Assembly (NCBI GenBank): GCA_023078555.1
Contig: CM041200.1
Coordinates: 620,001 to 684,000, forward strand
DNA: 64,000 nt
From: Ulva prolifera
Lineage: Eukaryota > Chlorophyta > Ulvophyceae > Ulvales > Ulvaceae
Direction of reading: 5' to 3'
How positions within the stretch are numbered: the first letter of the stretch is position 1; each line of letters opens with the position of its first letter. The notes under the pieces were generated by a model, which saw only the letters and a program-made list of their open reading frames with translations, searched no databases and was not told where the DNA came from. This document shows, in pieces, positions 40,723 through 54,268 of the stretch. A program made the position numbers and the translations under genes.

Positions 40723-41151
40723 ACCATGATCGACTCTGGCGCATGCATGCACGCGCAGGTTTGAACTGCGACGCACGTCGAGATACAGGCACTTGACAAT
40801 CATGCGAGCGGAACTGATACTGTAGAGCCTCTGCATGGCGGCGGATTGTGTGGATACTTCACGTGTGCAGTCTGTAAGCCAGCCCTCGCAGTGGGCGCGA
40901 GACAGGTCCCTTCGACGCGGCCGCGGCCTATCCATGTTTGCTGCGTAGCGCCATATTTGCTGTAAAGTTATCTTGCGAAGGAAACAAACCGGTTCCATCC
41001 ACATTATCTTCTTGTACTTGGGAGGTGGAGGATTGGCCTTCAGACCAGCTCTCTGATGCCTGCCAGCGTCAACGCATTCACAGGACGCTAGAACGCGCAT
41101 CGAATCAGCACCCGTGTACACATCAGTAGGCCCCAAAGTGAAGTAGCGCAA
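40723..41151. other. Upstream region of the membrane-protein gene
   Basis: A minus-strand frame at 40,950-40,790 is Arg-rich (M-D-R-P-R-P-R-R-R-D-L-S-R-A-H-C) and could be part of a divergent gene, but no start or splice support was found. Probably promoter and spacer. Confidence 0.3.
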
Positions 41152-43093
41152 ATGTGTCCATTCTGCCACGCCTTTCCGGCGCTGCTGCTGTGCTCCATCG
41201 GTCAAGCTCTAGCTAATCTCGATCCTAAAAACTATGATGATGTCTACGACTTCGACGACTATTATAGCAGTCTGTATGCGGGCGAGGACGCGGACATGCT
41301 GGACGATGCTTTCGGGTGTGTCACTCGCTTGCTCGCGCAGCACGCTCTATCTACGAATCGCCCGTTTGCACATGCACTGGTCTACAGCCAGCGCAAACAG
41401 CACCCTCAATCGTTTTCTTATTCTGTGTAGGTATGGTGCCAACGATTTCGATGGGTATGGGGGATATAGCGACGACAACTACTTCTACTTCGGTGATGAG
41501 TATGATAATTACTACGACATGTATGGTTTTGACGCTAATGGGTATGGGTACGACTATTTTAACTTAGAGCTACCCAAGTCAGATTGCCAGGATGACGAGA
41601 CTGGTGATGTGAAGCTGCAAGGTGTGTTGGTATCACAGGCTCCTGCCGTGCAACTTCTGGCTGTGGCCACATCACACTCGATGCATAAAAAGATGTGGAT
41701 CTGTCACATGTGGGACTGTTACATGCATGCTGTGGCATGTGTAAGATTCCTGCAGAATTGCGTGTGGACCACTGTGCAGTTGACAGTGTCATACCTGCAG
41801 ACGAGGCATGTGACCTTGAAATCTCCGGCGTTGACGCAGTTCGAGGAGGGCAGATACCTGGAGGAGTTGATGGCATTTATAAGATATCTGGATGCTTTGC
41901 TGGATTCCCACTATACAAGAGAGAGGGTAAAACTAAGAATGGTAGGTCATGAACTTGAAGGCCATTGGCCATGCCGACCGTTGTATGGATACAGGCATGT
42001 GTTCAATGTGTCACAGACGTCCCCTTTTTGGTGCAGACACTCGTGTGCTGTTTTACTCGCACGTCTACCAAGACTGGGATTTGACGGCTGTGGAGGCTGT
42101 AGTCGAATCGGTACTTCCTTACACAAGACTCACAATGTCTCAATCTGAACCGTAGCAGTCATACCATGCATGCTCTTGCTGTTTTGAAAAGCTGTTATGT
42201 ATGCTGGCACACAGCTCGGCACAGTCGCCGTATTATAAACGACAGGATCCACTGTAGTTGCGGTTCAAAGCTAGTACAATGATGTGCTCGGTGGAAATCG
42301 GTGTTCTTGAATTTATTTCCGAATATGACTTCAGAGTGCAGAAGCGTCAACAGTCCAAAGTTCTTGCAGTTCGCACTGCTCTGAATGTGTGAGGACTGGA
42401 TGTCAAACTCTCAGCATGTGCCATGCAGAGCCCATCGCTGATGTATGGTTCCAGTGAGCTCATGGAAAAAAGGCCCAATTTCCTGAACTCGTCGTCTTGG
42501 AATGTCATTGAGGATCCGGCAGCGAAAGAATCAGTGTGCTCTGGTTCTCTGAAGAGATGTGCATGTCTTCTCAAATGCCGTTGACTGAATGTGGCTGCTG
42601 GTGCAGAGAAAGTACAGCGCCGTGGAAGTAGAGGTTAAATGTGCCAACGGAGAAAAGATCCACAGGCCCGCCAGGAACGACACATCACAATCTAATCGGC
42701 CCCTGCTTACAGATGAGGATGCCGATGTTATTATTAGGTATGCGCTTCCATATGTAAGACAACGTTTCTGTCACCTTGTGTCCTCATACATCACTGGTGC
42801 TGTGAGGATGTCGATGCTTTTGTGAAGTCTGTCCGTGTGATGCGCATGACATTGTCTAGTGACATATGCAATGTCAGCATTCAACTGCTGTTGGTTACAG
42901 GTCGATTCATAACCAGACAGTGAAGGAGCCGGACCCCTCAGTGAACTTCTTCATGGTGATGTTAGTGGCATTACTCGGTTCTTCAGTGGTAATGGGAGTG
43001 CCGTACATGTTGCAGTCTAAGCGCTCAAATGGGAAGAGTATAGCGCAGATGTTGGACGACCAGCGAAAACAACGGGTTGGACACATGAATTGA
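41152..43093 (+). CDS. Predicted type I membrane protein with acidic Tyr/Asp-rich region
   Basis: Phase-consistent exons: 41152-41315, 41431-41621, 41756-41941, 42037-42110, 42607-42737 and 42901-43093; one or more exons may be missing between 42,110 and 42,607. The N-terminus is a signal peptide (F-P-A-L-L-L-C-S-I-G-Q-A-L-A). A long Asp/Tyr/Gly-rich stretch follows (exons 1-2). Then comes a Cys-containing domain with G-I-Y-K-I-S-G-C-F-A-G-F-P-L-Y-K-R and V-L-F-Y-S-H-V-Y-Q-D-W-D, a motif I recall from secretory proteins of protists but cannot name. A membrane helix (F-F-M-V-M-L-V-A-L-L-G-S) and a short basic tail end the protein. If exon 4 is not spliced, a shorter secreted form stops at 42,155 and the last two exons belong to another gene. 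Function unknown; secretory-pathway location inferred. Confidence 0.5.
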
Positions 43094-43117
43094 AGCTTAT
43101 ACACTTGATAATCTGCG

Positions 43118-45026
<1,909 letters not shown>

Positions 45027-45246
45027 GATCCACGTGGAGAATTGCGCCTCGGACTGCAAAGCCTATGCCCTGCAGCTTCATGTTCACATAAGTACATTCC
45101 TGAATATGAAGTAGAATCGTCCATCGCGTTCTGCCCTACCCCATCTCGACCGTGTGTGAGGTGACATGGCTAAAGGGCTCCAATCATCGTGCTATGTGTT
45201 TGCGCACCAGCGCACATTATCATAAAGTATATTGCTGCATGTCTCG
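45027..45246. other. Upstream region of katanin p60
   Basis: Short spacer before the next minus-strand frame. No element assigned. Confidence 0.3.
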
Positions 45247-45590
45247 TTACAAATCATTGCGATAGCTGAGTTTACGGGAAGAAGAATACTCTGGCTTCAT
45301 GGCAAGGAATGCAGTGAAGATACTGTTCCATGTTGCAAAGCCCCGGTCCACGATCACAAATCGATCCACTAGGTCTAATGTGAAGGGATATACTAACGTT
45401 GTTGCGTACTCTGTCCCACTAATAATCAAGTCAGCACCGTGAAAATTATTGCTCAGCACTTCGCACAACCTAACGTGCGTCCTGAATGGTCTCTACCTGA
45501 GCACCCGAGTAAAGTTGTCGTCGCAAGACACATTCGAGTGCTCATGATTGTGGTCGGCACCTCATTTAGCTCCTCTGCCGATTGTCGACC
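45247..45590 (-). other. Possible C-terminal exon of an unknown gene
   Basis: The minus-strand frame ending at 45,247 is protein-like (V-L-S-N-N-F-H-G-A-D-L-I-I-S-G, then L-D-L-V-D-R-F-V-I-V-D-R-G-F-A-T-W-N). Read upstream in the same frame it meets a TAG near 45,500 and then another protein-like stretch with an N-V-S-C-D-D-N-F-T-R motif. An acceptor CATTCAG just after the TAG could start the exon instead. Upstream exons were not found and the family is not recognised. Confidence 0.25.
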
Positions 45591-45705
45591 CAATGTTCTG
45601 GTTCCGGAAGGCCTGCTGAGTGCATAGAGACGAGCTCCGTTCCATTGCACCCGACAGACGGTGCTGGCTGCAGTTTAAGCGGTCAGATCGGCGCGGGCAT
45701 CAAGG

Positions 45706-46185
45706 ATGTCTCTACACTTTCTACACACGACCCAAACCTCATGTGGGGTCGGTGTGTCCATCACCATTGCAGCACACTGCACAGCTACGATCTCTCCTCT
45801 TTGTGGGGCTCCACCGGCCCCGACAATAAGAGATCATGAGTGTAAGCATCGAAGACATTCTGGTCCAACAAGGCTGAGCTCCAAGGGTGCAATACGCCGG
45901 AAGCGCCGGAGCCTGTCTGGGCCGGGACTGCCCCCTTGGATTGCAGAATCATTTTGGATGGGTATTCCTGGAGGAGGAGGGGGCCCAGGGGATGATGGCC
46001 CAGATGGAGGAGGAGGGGGTTATGGTGGAGGAGGGTACAGGGGCAGTAGCAGCAGTGACGATGAGTACTACGGACGCCCTTGGCGATTTTGGCTGTGGCA
46101 CATGTTTTGCGTCCTCAATTTAGCCAACACAGTGCTGTTTGCTGCCAGAAACACGATGCGCACAGCGCACTGTGCATTGGTGTGA
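45706..46185 (+). CDS. Possible Gly-rich protein with a membrane segment
   Basis: One open frame; the start is unclear. It contains a basic stretch (R-R-K-R-R-S-L-S), then a Gly-rich region alternating with Asp, Tyr and Ser (G-G-G-G-G-Y-G-G-G-G-Y-R-G-S-S-S-S-D-D), then an aromatic hydrophobic segment (R-F-W-L-W-H-M-F-C-V-L-N-L-A-N-T-V-L-F). The layout of basic N-terminus, Gly-rich linker and one membrane span occurs in small organelle membrane proteins, but this is inference. It could also be one exon of a longer gene or a chance frame in GGA-rich DNA. Confidence 0.3.
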   Translation: MSLHFLHTTQTSCGVGVSITIAAHCTATISPLCGAPPAPTIRDHECKHRRHSGPTRLSSKGAIRRKRRSLSGPGLPPWIAESFWMGIPGGGGGPGDDGPDGGGGGYGGGGYRGSSSSDDEYYGRPWRFWLWHMFCVLNLANTVLFAARNTMRTAHCALV

Positions 46186-49086
46186 TACACTCATCGATCT
46201 GGAAAAGGCACTTTCTATTGTACACTGTGTGTGACACCATGCACCCATACTTGGTCCTGTCTACTCATGTGAGACATGTAGAGACAGACACCTCATGTAA
46301 TTTCCATTCTAATGTTGTCATACCTGGAGGTCTGGTGATCTGCAGATCCATTGATGATCATGTCTCACATGCATGCTTCTGTTGTACAGAAGAATCTACC
46401 GTTCGCAGTGTTGTCGCTGCTATGTAGCGTGACACAGTATACTCCTCAATCACGCTTCTGTGCAGTTCACCCAGTGTGGCTCCCGAAATGAGACTGACAT
46501 CCAAACATCTGTTTGGCCGATCCAGAAACCACGATCTGCCGGCATGGATCCGCAAAAGCTTAAACGTGACCTCAGACCTTGCATATGACCCTTACGGTGA
46601 TCGTTACCAACGATGAACTTTCTTTTCGTGCCCACATCTAAATGGCAGATGTATTGGCAAATCGCTGATGCACACATGCTGCATTCATTCTGCTTTACTG
46701 CAACTGCCAGTGACGAACCTTGGAGCCAGCCTGTACACCATGGAACCGACAGAGCCATGTAAATCGCAACTTGCGTTCAATCGAAGCATTCAGCTGCCTT
46801 GACGACACGCCTTGCCAGATAGGTCGCTGATGCAGTTAGGAACATATACCAAAGCACCTCATGCACACAGGCTCACACATATGGAGCCGTTCTTCCAGCG
46901 CTCGGGCCCAGGGGTGCAAATGTCCTTCTCCTTTGGTGTCAGCCTCTTGCTCAGTCCATGACTCTCCAGCTTCCCTGCCAGCAGACCAGCACCAGTTACG
47001 TGTGCGAGCTTGGTGGATGCTCACTGTGGTCACCGTTGCCTGCATGGGCAACCGCTCGGGCGACCGCAGGGTGGGCAACCTGGTGCACAACAGCACACTG
47101 GTGTGGCCTACAGTCATTCCTGGTCCGAGTGCACCAGTGACTGTTGCCAAGAACGGTAACAAGCGCCTCCCCAAGCAGTCTCTCCGCGTTGAGGGCAAAC
47201 GTGACATCTGAGAGCTCCTGTACAGCGTGCAAAGGGAAGCATATTCGGATGTGTGAGCCTGGCAATACAGTAAACGCTGAAGTGAGGGCTCCGGCGCGGC
47301 TGTGGAGTCAGCGAAGCTCCATCAATGCCACGATCTGCGATGCCGGGCTGTAGACTGTCCGTTGCGTGACGGCGAACGGGACAGACCTGCGGGCTTGGGC
47401 TTTCGTACGCAAGGGTGCTGTGATGACTGATGCCTTGCCAAGCCAAAGAACTTCACCGCCTGTGCCCGCCCACTCAGTGGCTTCTGCCAGCGAGCAGGTG
47501 ACTCTGGTGCAATGGGGGAAAGCACGCTGCGGCCATGGTAAGGGTCGCCTGGCGCTTCTGGGCGTGTTGGCGCGGAACGACCGGCTGCCGCTGATGCCAG
47601 GTGACAGGACAATGTGCAGCTGCGCTGCAGCGAAGAAGAAGATTACGTCTTCCCCGTCAGCGATGCGGTGGCGGCCACTTGTACTTCTGCTGGAGGCGCG
47701 CCTTTGTACCTGAATGGTCCAACACTGCCTCCACTGACAATGCGGCAGGTACCCTGCAGCATGGCCGTTTCGATGGCTTGGAGCGGCCCCCCAGGTGCAT
47801 TCCAAGCCGTGCTGATCAGGAGATGTCCGTCGCGGTGTCACAGGCTATTTAACAGGACCGCCCACTGTGTCTGTATTGTGATAAGCAAGGTGAATGGAAT
47901 CATAAGCATCTCAATGGTGCGCTCACAGTGTCTGTACATGTCGTAGACGAAGTCTGACATGCCCAGCGGCATGCCGCAGACGATGATTCCGGTGTCAGCC
48001 AAGGTAGCATCCATGCAACCGAATGTGCTTGTGTCTGGAGGGCGCTGAACGGCTCCACAAGGATAGGCCATTAGGCTGTCGCAATGTGCTGATGTGCAAG
48101 CACCTAGAGCATGCTGGATAAAAGCTGATGCTGTGAGGCTACGCTGCAGCCAACAATGGACAGTAGAAACAAGTCTACAGATATGCTGTTAGCTTTCAAC
48201 TTTTGGAGCCTGTTGTGTGTGAAGGTCAGGACCGACCTCATGGTCATTGTCAAGGTCTCATGCAGCATCCAGAAAAAAATGAGAGCTCTTGCCTCCGGAA
48301 TGATTTAAAAATCTGGACGTGGACGGCATTCAAGACAGCTACAAGGCGTACATCTGATTGCTCTCTGGATTCCTCGAAGCCAACCTGCATGAATACAGCT
48401 AGGTAGCAAACAGGCCCAGCGAAGGCCTCGTTTTGCATCACGATGGCTGCATTCTATTCAGGAAGGTGTCACGTATGAATGCACAGCCAAGTACTCCTGA
48501 GCAGACACAAAGATGTACAGGCTCACAAAACCAGTTTTTGCTTCTGTCATTGATGGTCGACTGGATATACAGAAAAGCTTGGCTCTTTGGTGCTATGAGG
48601 CTTAGACGTCTGCAGTACCAGGGGTGGCAACAAATAGCATGCCTTGTGCCACATTAGAAAGCACAACTGTCTGTGGCTGGTCAAGTGCCAGGCGCGGCGT
48701 GGAAATCTCAGCGGCTGCAGCTATGTCGTTACCAGTCCTGACGGCAGGGGATGAATGACCATGGCGTCATATGAGCACCATATGTCACAAGGACGAAGTT
48801 TGAGAGGCAGGTTGCAACCAGTTTGGCGTGACAAGCAGTGTTCAGGAAGTGGTGATTGCATGGTGCTCAATATGCATCTACGCGTCATCTGGATTGCTGC
48901 CTGGTCGAACCGGCGCGCCCGGACCACCACCGGGCACGTCAGGATACCGCGGCCGTGTCCTGGCGTCAGCTCGCGAGGCAGGTGTACCTGCACTTAAGTA
49001 TCCATAGTACATTGTCTGAGTGATAAGCGTTCACCACCACTTGCACATAAGCATCTGCATGCAAATAGTGCTGCAGGAGTGTACAG
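46186..49086. other. 2.9-kb region with unresolved protein-like frames
   Basis: Several short frames look coding but could not be joined. The minus strand at 48,071-47,838 (T-F-G-C-M-D-A-T-L-A-D-T-G-I-I-V) and 47,815-47,690 (W-N-A-P-G-G-P-L-Q-A-I-E-T-A-M-L, ending at a GT donor) are the best. The plus strand at 46,861-47,211 and 47,614-47,850 also has long mixed-composition frames. The strand cannot be decided by eye. 48,200-49,086 shows nothing convincing. Confidence 0.25.
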
Positions 49087-49118
49087 CCCACTGGCACCGC
49101 GACCCACTGGCACCGCGA
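49087..49118 (+). repeat. Two tandem 16-bp repeats before the IFT70 start
   Basis: CCCACTGGCACCGCGA occurs twice in a row, ending 7 bp before the IFT70 ATG at 49,126. It lies in the presumed 5' UTR or promoter. Confidence 0.85.
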
Positions 49119-49125
49119 GGTCAGG

Positions 49126-51545
49126 ATGATCGACGGACAATACACCAAAACAGTTTACACATTCATCAAGGACGGCCGGCTCTCCGATGCCATGGGCTGC
49201 TTGGAACCTGTCTTAGAGGTCTGCCGTCGCAAACTCCACTTCGTCTGGTTGGAGGAGTCAATCAGTGATCATAAGCGAGATTGCAGATTCTCCCAACCAA
49301 TCGGGCCGCTTTATCACTTCTTGGCTACTGCTACTATCACCAGGGGCATTATGAATCTGCCTGTCAGGCATTCGAAGCTTTGGTCCGTTACCACGGGGAG
49401 TTCCCAGAATACCGCCTGTACCATGCACAGGCTCTATTCAAGATGGGGGAGCTTGTGGAGGCTGGAAGGGTCATAGACGTGGTGTCTGGCTTCGATGAAC
49501 AAGTCGCACAGCTTAAACTAGCAATATCATATTCTGTGGACCAGGTCCTTGAATGCAAGCGCATACTGAGGAGCTGCAAGACGGGATCAGCAGAGGCACT
49601 CCAGAATGAAGGCTGCATCCTCTACAAGGAAGGAGCTTTCGGGTAAGCAGAACCTGACCAGCGCATGCATGAACGCAGAACTTGCAACAACGCTAAGGCG
49701 TGCAGGAAAGCATGCAAGAAATTTGAAGCCGCCGCTGAAATTATTGGCACTGTTCCGCACTTACAATATAGTATGGCGCTTTGCTATTTTAAACAAAGAA
49801 AGGCAGTACAAGCACTGAAGTGCCTGGCATCCGTGATTGAAGAGGTGCCGGCTCAATCCATCATGGCGATGCATATGGCGCCAGCTCTGTCGCCTGCGTT
49901 AATGGAATGTGTGTGCTGCTGCCAATGCAGGGTATCAAACGGCATCCAGAACTTAGTGTGGGTGCACAGAGCGATGGCCAACGTGTGCACTCTGTGGGTA
50001 ATTCACAGGCTCTCCAAGACTCTGCTTTGGTTGAAGCATTCAACCTCAAATGTGCAATTGAATATGAGCTCCACAATGAAGAGGGCGCCAAGGAGGCTTT
50101 GCTGGACATGCCCCCACGAGAGGTGCAAGAGCTGGACCCATGCACATTACACAACAAAGCTCTAGTGTCCTTTTCCGCTGACCCAGAAGAAGGATTCCGG
50201 ACTCTCAATTTCCTGATTGGGAACCCGCCATTTCCTCAGGAGGTGTTTGCGAACCTTTTACTTTTGTACACGAAGCCTCCCCACAAATTACTTGACTTTG
50301 CTGCTGATACAATTGCGCAGTATCCAGACTATGTGCAGCAGTATGTGCCACGTGATCTTCTCATGTTCCTGGACGCCATGACCATAAAGCAGAGCTCGCC
50401 TAACGACGCATTTCAGCAGTTTGAACGGATTGCGAAGCAGCACGTGGAAAAACTGCGTCTCCTAAGTAGACTTGTACAGGTGTTCCATCTGCATAAGTGC
50501 ATGTGATCTGCAGTCGCACCGACACACGTCCATTAATGGATAACAAACTCACAGGATACCAAAAAGTCTAGTTCAGCAGTACTTACACAAAAGATGCAAG
50601 AATATGATGAGGAACTGCAGCAATATATGCCTGTGCTCATGGCACAGGCTCACATGTTTTGGGAATTGGGCCAGTACAGGAACTCACAAGCTGTGCTCCT
50701 ACAAAGCAAGGAGTTCGCTGGTGAACATGAAGCATGGAAACTGAATATGGCTCACACACACTTCATGATGGTGAGAACGATGTGGCTGGGACATGCGATC
50801 AGTGTTGTTGGAGTTTTCGATATGGTGTTTTATTGCAGGATGCTCCATCTGGAAAGGGTGATGACGCGAACTGCGACAATTTTCAGAAAGCGATAGAGTT
50901 TTACGTTCCCATTCTGCAGCAACACAAGGAGCAGGGGACACTTTTGAGCGCGACAGCCATGGTAATTGCAAATCTTTGTGTGTCATATATCATGGACGAG
51001 AAGAATCATGAGGCTGAAGAGCTGATGAAACAAGTGGAAGTTGAAGAGGAGCGCAGTCAGGAGCAGGACGCGACGAAACAGGTACAACATTGCAGAGACC
51101 AGGCACATGGTCTCATCCATTCATCGGCTGCTTCTGCATGAGACACTTGAGCATGCCTCACCCATCCTTAGCAGAACCCCGAGTGCAGGTTCTACACTCA
51201 TGCATCATCAATCTGGTGATTGGTACCCTCTATTGTGCCAAACAGAATTTCGAGTTCGGGATGTCACGCATCATCAAGTCTCTCCAACCACTCGACAAAA
51301 AACTGGAGACGGACACTTGGTTTTATGCGAAACGTTGTTTTGTGGCAATCGCAGATGGACTGAGCAAAAACACTGTGTTCCTGAATGATAAAACAATTGC
51401 CGATATATTAAAATTTCTTGAATCGATTTACACAGCAGGCAAAGATATTCCAGCAACGTTTAGCTTGATGGACAAGTCAGAACGGACTATCGCAATCGAG
51501 GCACATCAAATTTACATGGTAATAGCCAAATATCATGACATGTAA
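49126..51545 (+). CDS. IFT70: Intraflagellar transport protein IFT70 (TTC30/DYF-1 family)
   Basis: TPR-solenoid subunit of the IFT-B complex that builds cilia and carries tubulin-modifying factors. Exons 49126-49218, 49287-49642, 49706-49844, 49931-50479, 50555-50770, 50839-51081 and 51189-51545 are all phase-consistent and give 650 residues (animal TTC30 about 665). Segments I recognise from the family, in order: L-L-G-Y-C-Y-Y; Y-R-L-Y-x-A-Q-A-L; G-C-x-L-Y-K-E-G; H-P-E-L-x-V-G; A-L-V-E-A-F-N-L-K; D-M-P-P-R-E; L-D-P-x-T-L-H-N; L-A-N-L-C-V-S-Y-I-M; N-L-V-I-G-T-L-Y-C-A-K; T-D-T-W-x-Y-A-K-R-C-F. All TPR blocks are present and no stop interrupts. Its presence means the organism makes a cilium or flagellum. 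Regulation is not visible apart from a tandem 16-bp repeat just upstream. Confidence 0.96.
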
Positions 51546-51607
51546 AGGCCTCATGGCAGCTACATGCAAGACCCGTCAATGCCACAGATATGATTGTATC
51601 CGTGGGT

Positions 51608-52182
51608 TTAACTGCCAGACGCTTTCTTGATCTGCCACCAGGCAGCTGTGAATGGAATGCCAAATCCAGCAATCACCATCGCAACCATGCCACCGCCATA
51701 TTTCAAGGCCCTATTTTTTTCCTATACAAAGACGTGTGATTAGACCGTTCAGATTCAAAGCAGGATCAATGCTGTGGTGAAGAAACGTCCCGCCCGCAAA
51801 CCCGATACAAGAATATGCCCATCCAGCATACAGCTGTACAGTGGAATCGCACGTTCGGGAAGTCAAATTGCTTAGCATGCATCCAGCCATACTGCACAAA
51901 ACCAAAGCACTGGTTAGAGGCATTCAGATAGCAGCTTGATTTGAGATTTCAGCCCCGTACAACGTGATCTGTGTGCATTCAAGTTCGTATCCACAGGTCG
52001 ATCCGCTCGCCCTACACTCAATTTAGGAAGACAAAAAACACGACAAAGCAACAAGGTGAAAAGAAGATTTCAATACTGACGACGGCATGTCTCCACACCT
52101 CTCCTCCGCCACTTGCAGCAGCGCTGGTATGAAACTGCCTCATGGCGACTTGAGCTGCACGTGTGATCCGTGCAGTAGTCAT
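51608..52182 (-). CDS. Small mitochondrial inner-membrane protein, COX7C-like
   Basis: Two phase-0 exons, 52182-52099 and 51721-51608, encode 65 residues. The N-terminus is a typical mitochondrial presequence (T-A-R-I-T-R-A-A-Q-V-A-M-R-Q-F-H-T-S-A-A-A). The C-terminal half is a single membrane helix (G-G-G-M-V-A-M-V-I-A-G-F-G-I-P-F-T-A-A-W-W) with a basic tail. Size, presequence and the G-F-G-x-P-F helix followed by W-Q-x-K-K resemble cytochrome c oxidase subunit 7C (yeast Cox8), a structural subunit of complex IV. Similarity is by layout and a few residues only; another small respiratory-chain subunit is possible. The intron of 377 nt carries no gene. Confidence 0.5.
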
Positions 52183-52564
52183 ACTGTTAAGCTACAACGC
52201 AAACGGGTAGATGAAAATTCCGCTCCAATATCGCGATTGACCACTGCACGTTCTTGCTTTGCAGACAGCTAAAGACCCTCGCAAAGATGCCACTTTTAGC
52301 GCGCAAAATCGTATGATTCCGATTTGAACAATCCGAGCGTTTTATTGCCATGCTCTGATCTGTGCACCGTGGCGGACGCTTGCTGGGTGGTCAATGCATG
52401 AGATCCCGCGCTTGTGATCATCTTGCAGTAGCTTAGTTGCTCTGCGATGCGGTTCGCAAATACGACCCCACCATTGTTCACACAGCATGGCGCAGCCGTG
52501 TGTTACGCCACAATACAATTACGCAGATGGCTGGAGCGTGCAGCCGTTGCTCTCTCTATGAGAC
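52183..52564. other. Divergent promoter region between COX7C-like and PP2A B56
   Basis: The two genes point away from each other here. A 61-codon minus frame (52,481-52,296) has no recognisable feature and is probably chance. Confidence 0.35.
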
Positions 52565-54268
52565 ATGCACATGATGCTAAAGACTCTCAAAAATCGTATA
52601 CACAAGCGTAATGATCAAGATGGTCGAACTGCTCCCCAGCCCACCACTGGGACAAAGCCCTCTGGCGGACGAAGCGGAGCAGGAGGCTCGCGTACCAGTC
52701 CTATTGGCACGCTCGACAAGAAGCCTCCTATCCCCGAGCTAACCCAAGAAAACCTTCAGCTTTACTACTCAGAGCCTTTGCCTGCATTCAAGGATGTTCA
52801 GGTAACAGAGCGGCAGAACCTATTCGTTCAGAAACTGCACCTGTGCTCGTTCACCTTCAATTTCAATGAAGCCACAGCCGACGTCCAGCAAAAGGAGACA
52901 AAGCGACGCACTTTATGTGAGCTTGTGGACTACGTCACTGCTGGGCAAGGCAAATTCAACGAACAGATCGCGGAAGATGTCATCTTTATGGTCGCCAAGA
53001 ATCTGTTCCGCACTCTGCCTCCTCCTTGCCAGCGCAGTGTCGACACATCCTTTGATGGTGGAGAGGGCGAGGTGGAGCCTTATCTAGACCCAGCTTGGCC
53101 TCACCTGCAGCTCGTCTACGAGTTCTTGTTGCGGTATGTTGTGTCAAACGAGACGGACACCAAAGTCGCAAGAAAGTTCGTCGATCAGCGGTTCATTCTG
53201 CGTCTACTGGAGCTCTTTGATTGCGAAGACCCGCGGGAGAGGGATTACTTGAAGGCCATTGTACACCGCATATACGGCAAGTTCATGGTGTACCGGCACT
53301 TCATTCGCCGTGCAATCAACAATATATTTTACACGTTTGTCTTTGAGACTGATCAGCACAATGGAATCGCGGAGCTTCTCGAAATTCTGGGCTCCATTAT
53401 TAATGGCTTTGCACTGCCTCTGAAGGATGAGCATAAAACTTTCCTCAAGCGTGCTCTTTTGCCGTTGCACAAGCCAAAAAACATGATGGCGTACCAACAG
53501 CAGCTAGCATATTGTGTGAGCCAGTTTGTGGAGAAAGACGTGACGCTAGCGGAGCCAATCCTCCGAGCGCTGCTTCGCTATTGGCCAGTGACAAATAGTT
53601 CTAAGGAGGTGTATTTCGTGAATGAACTCGAGGAGATTCTCGAGTTGACTCAAGTGGGCGAGTTTGTGAATGTTTTGGACATTTTGTTCAAGCAAATTGC
53701 TAAAAGCATACAGAGCGCCCATTTTCAGGTGCGTCATGTCCCTGTCGAACTCTGACATTTTGGGTACGGTTGTGGTTGATTTGTCAACGTCTTCCTCTGT
53801 CTCTCACAGCTCCCCAGTCTTCCTGTGCTGCTGCAGGTAGCTGAACGGACTTTGCTGATCTGGAACAATGAGTATTTCATTGAACTGGTTTCGCAATATC
53901 GCAAGGACATTTTCCCGATGCTGATCGAGTCCTTGGAAGAGAATGCAGCGGGGCACTGGAACTCGGCTGTGCATCAATTGACGCTCAACGTAATGAAGCT
54001 TTTGCAGGTGTGGTTGACGTGTTGTCCATGCAGACTTCACAGCCTTGCTTTGGCATATGCATGGTATTTGTGTATCTGCCTTTAGCTGACTCGAAACTCT
54101 TTGATGCTGCAGGATCTTGACGATAATCTATATGAGTTTTGTCGACAGCAGTTGATTGCAAAGCGGAAGAAGAAAGCGGCCAAGGAGCAACTCCGTGCCA
54201 AAGAGTGGGCCATTATTGAGCGGCAAGCAGACCAACGCAGGCAGCAGATCGCAGCAATGCATGCATAA
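52565..54268 (+). CDS. PP2A regulatory subunit B56 (B' family)
   Basis: Targets protein phosphatase 2A to substrates carrying L-x-x-I-x-E motifs. Exons 52565-53728, 53837-54007 and 54113-54268 agree in phase and give 496 residues, normal for B56. A basic, Gly/Ser-rich N-terminus is followed by the HEAT-like helical core. Family landmarks include L-Y-Y-S-E-P-L-P-A-F, the F-x-F-N-F-N-E stretch, W-P-H-L-Q-L-V-Y-E-F-L-L-R, R-E-R-D-Y-L-K-A-I-V-H-R-I-Y-G-K-F, A-I-N-N-I-F-Y-T-F-V-F-E-T, N-G-I-A-E-L-L-E-I-L-G-S-I-I-N-G-F, L-x-Y-C-V-S-Q-F-V-E-K-D and Y-W-P-V-T-N-S-S-K-E-V-Y-F. The end is a Lys/Arg/Gln-rich helix. The in-frame ATG at 52574 could be the start instead. The gene is intact. Confidence 0.96.

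Noticed and set aside
49126-51545. SRP72 or a generic TPR protein as identity of the TPR gene.
   Set aside because: The segments L-L-G-Y-C-Y-Y, D-M-P-P-R, L-x-N-L-C-V-S-Y-I-M and T-D-T-W-x-Y-A-K-R-C-F are specific to TTC30/IFT70.
51711-51923. A 70-codon minus frame starting M-P-L-T-S-A-L.
   Set aside because: It lies in the intron of the COX7C-like gene, in a different frame from the supported exons.
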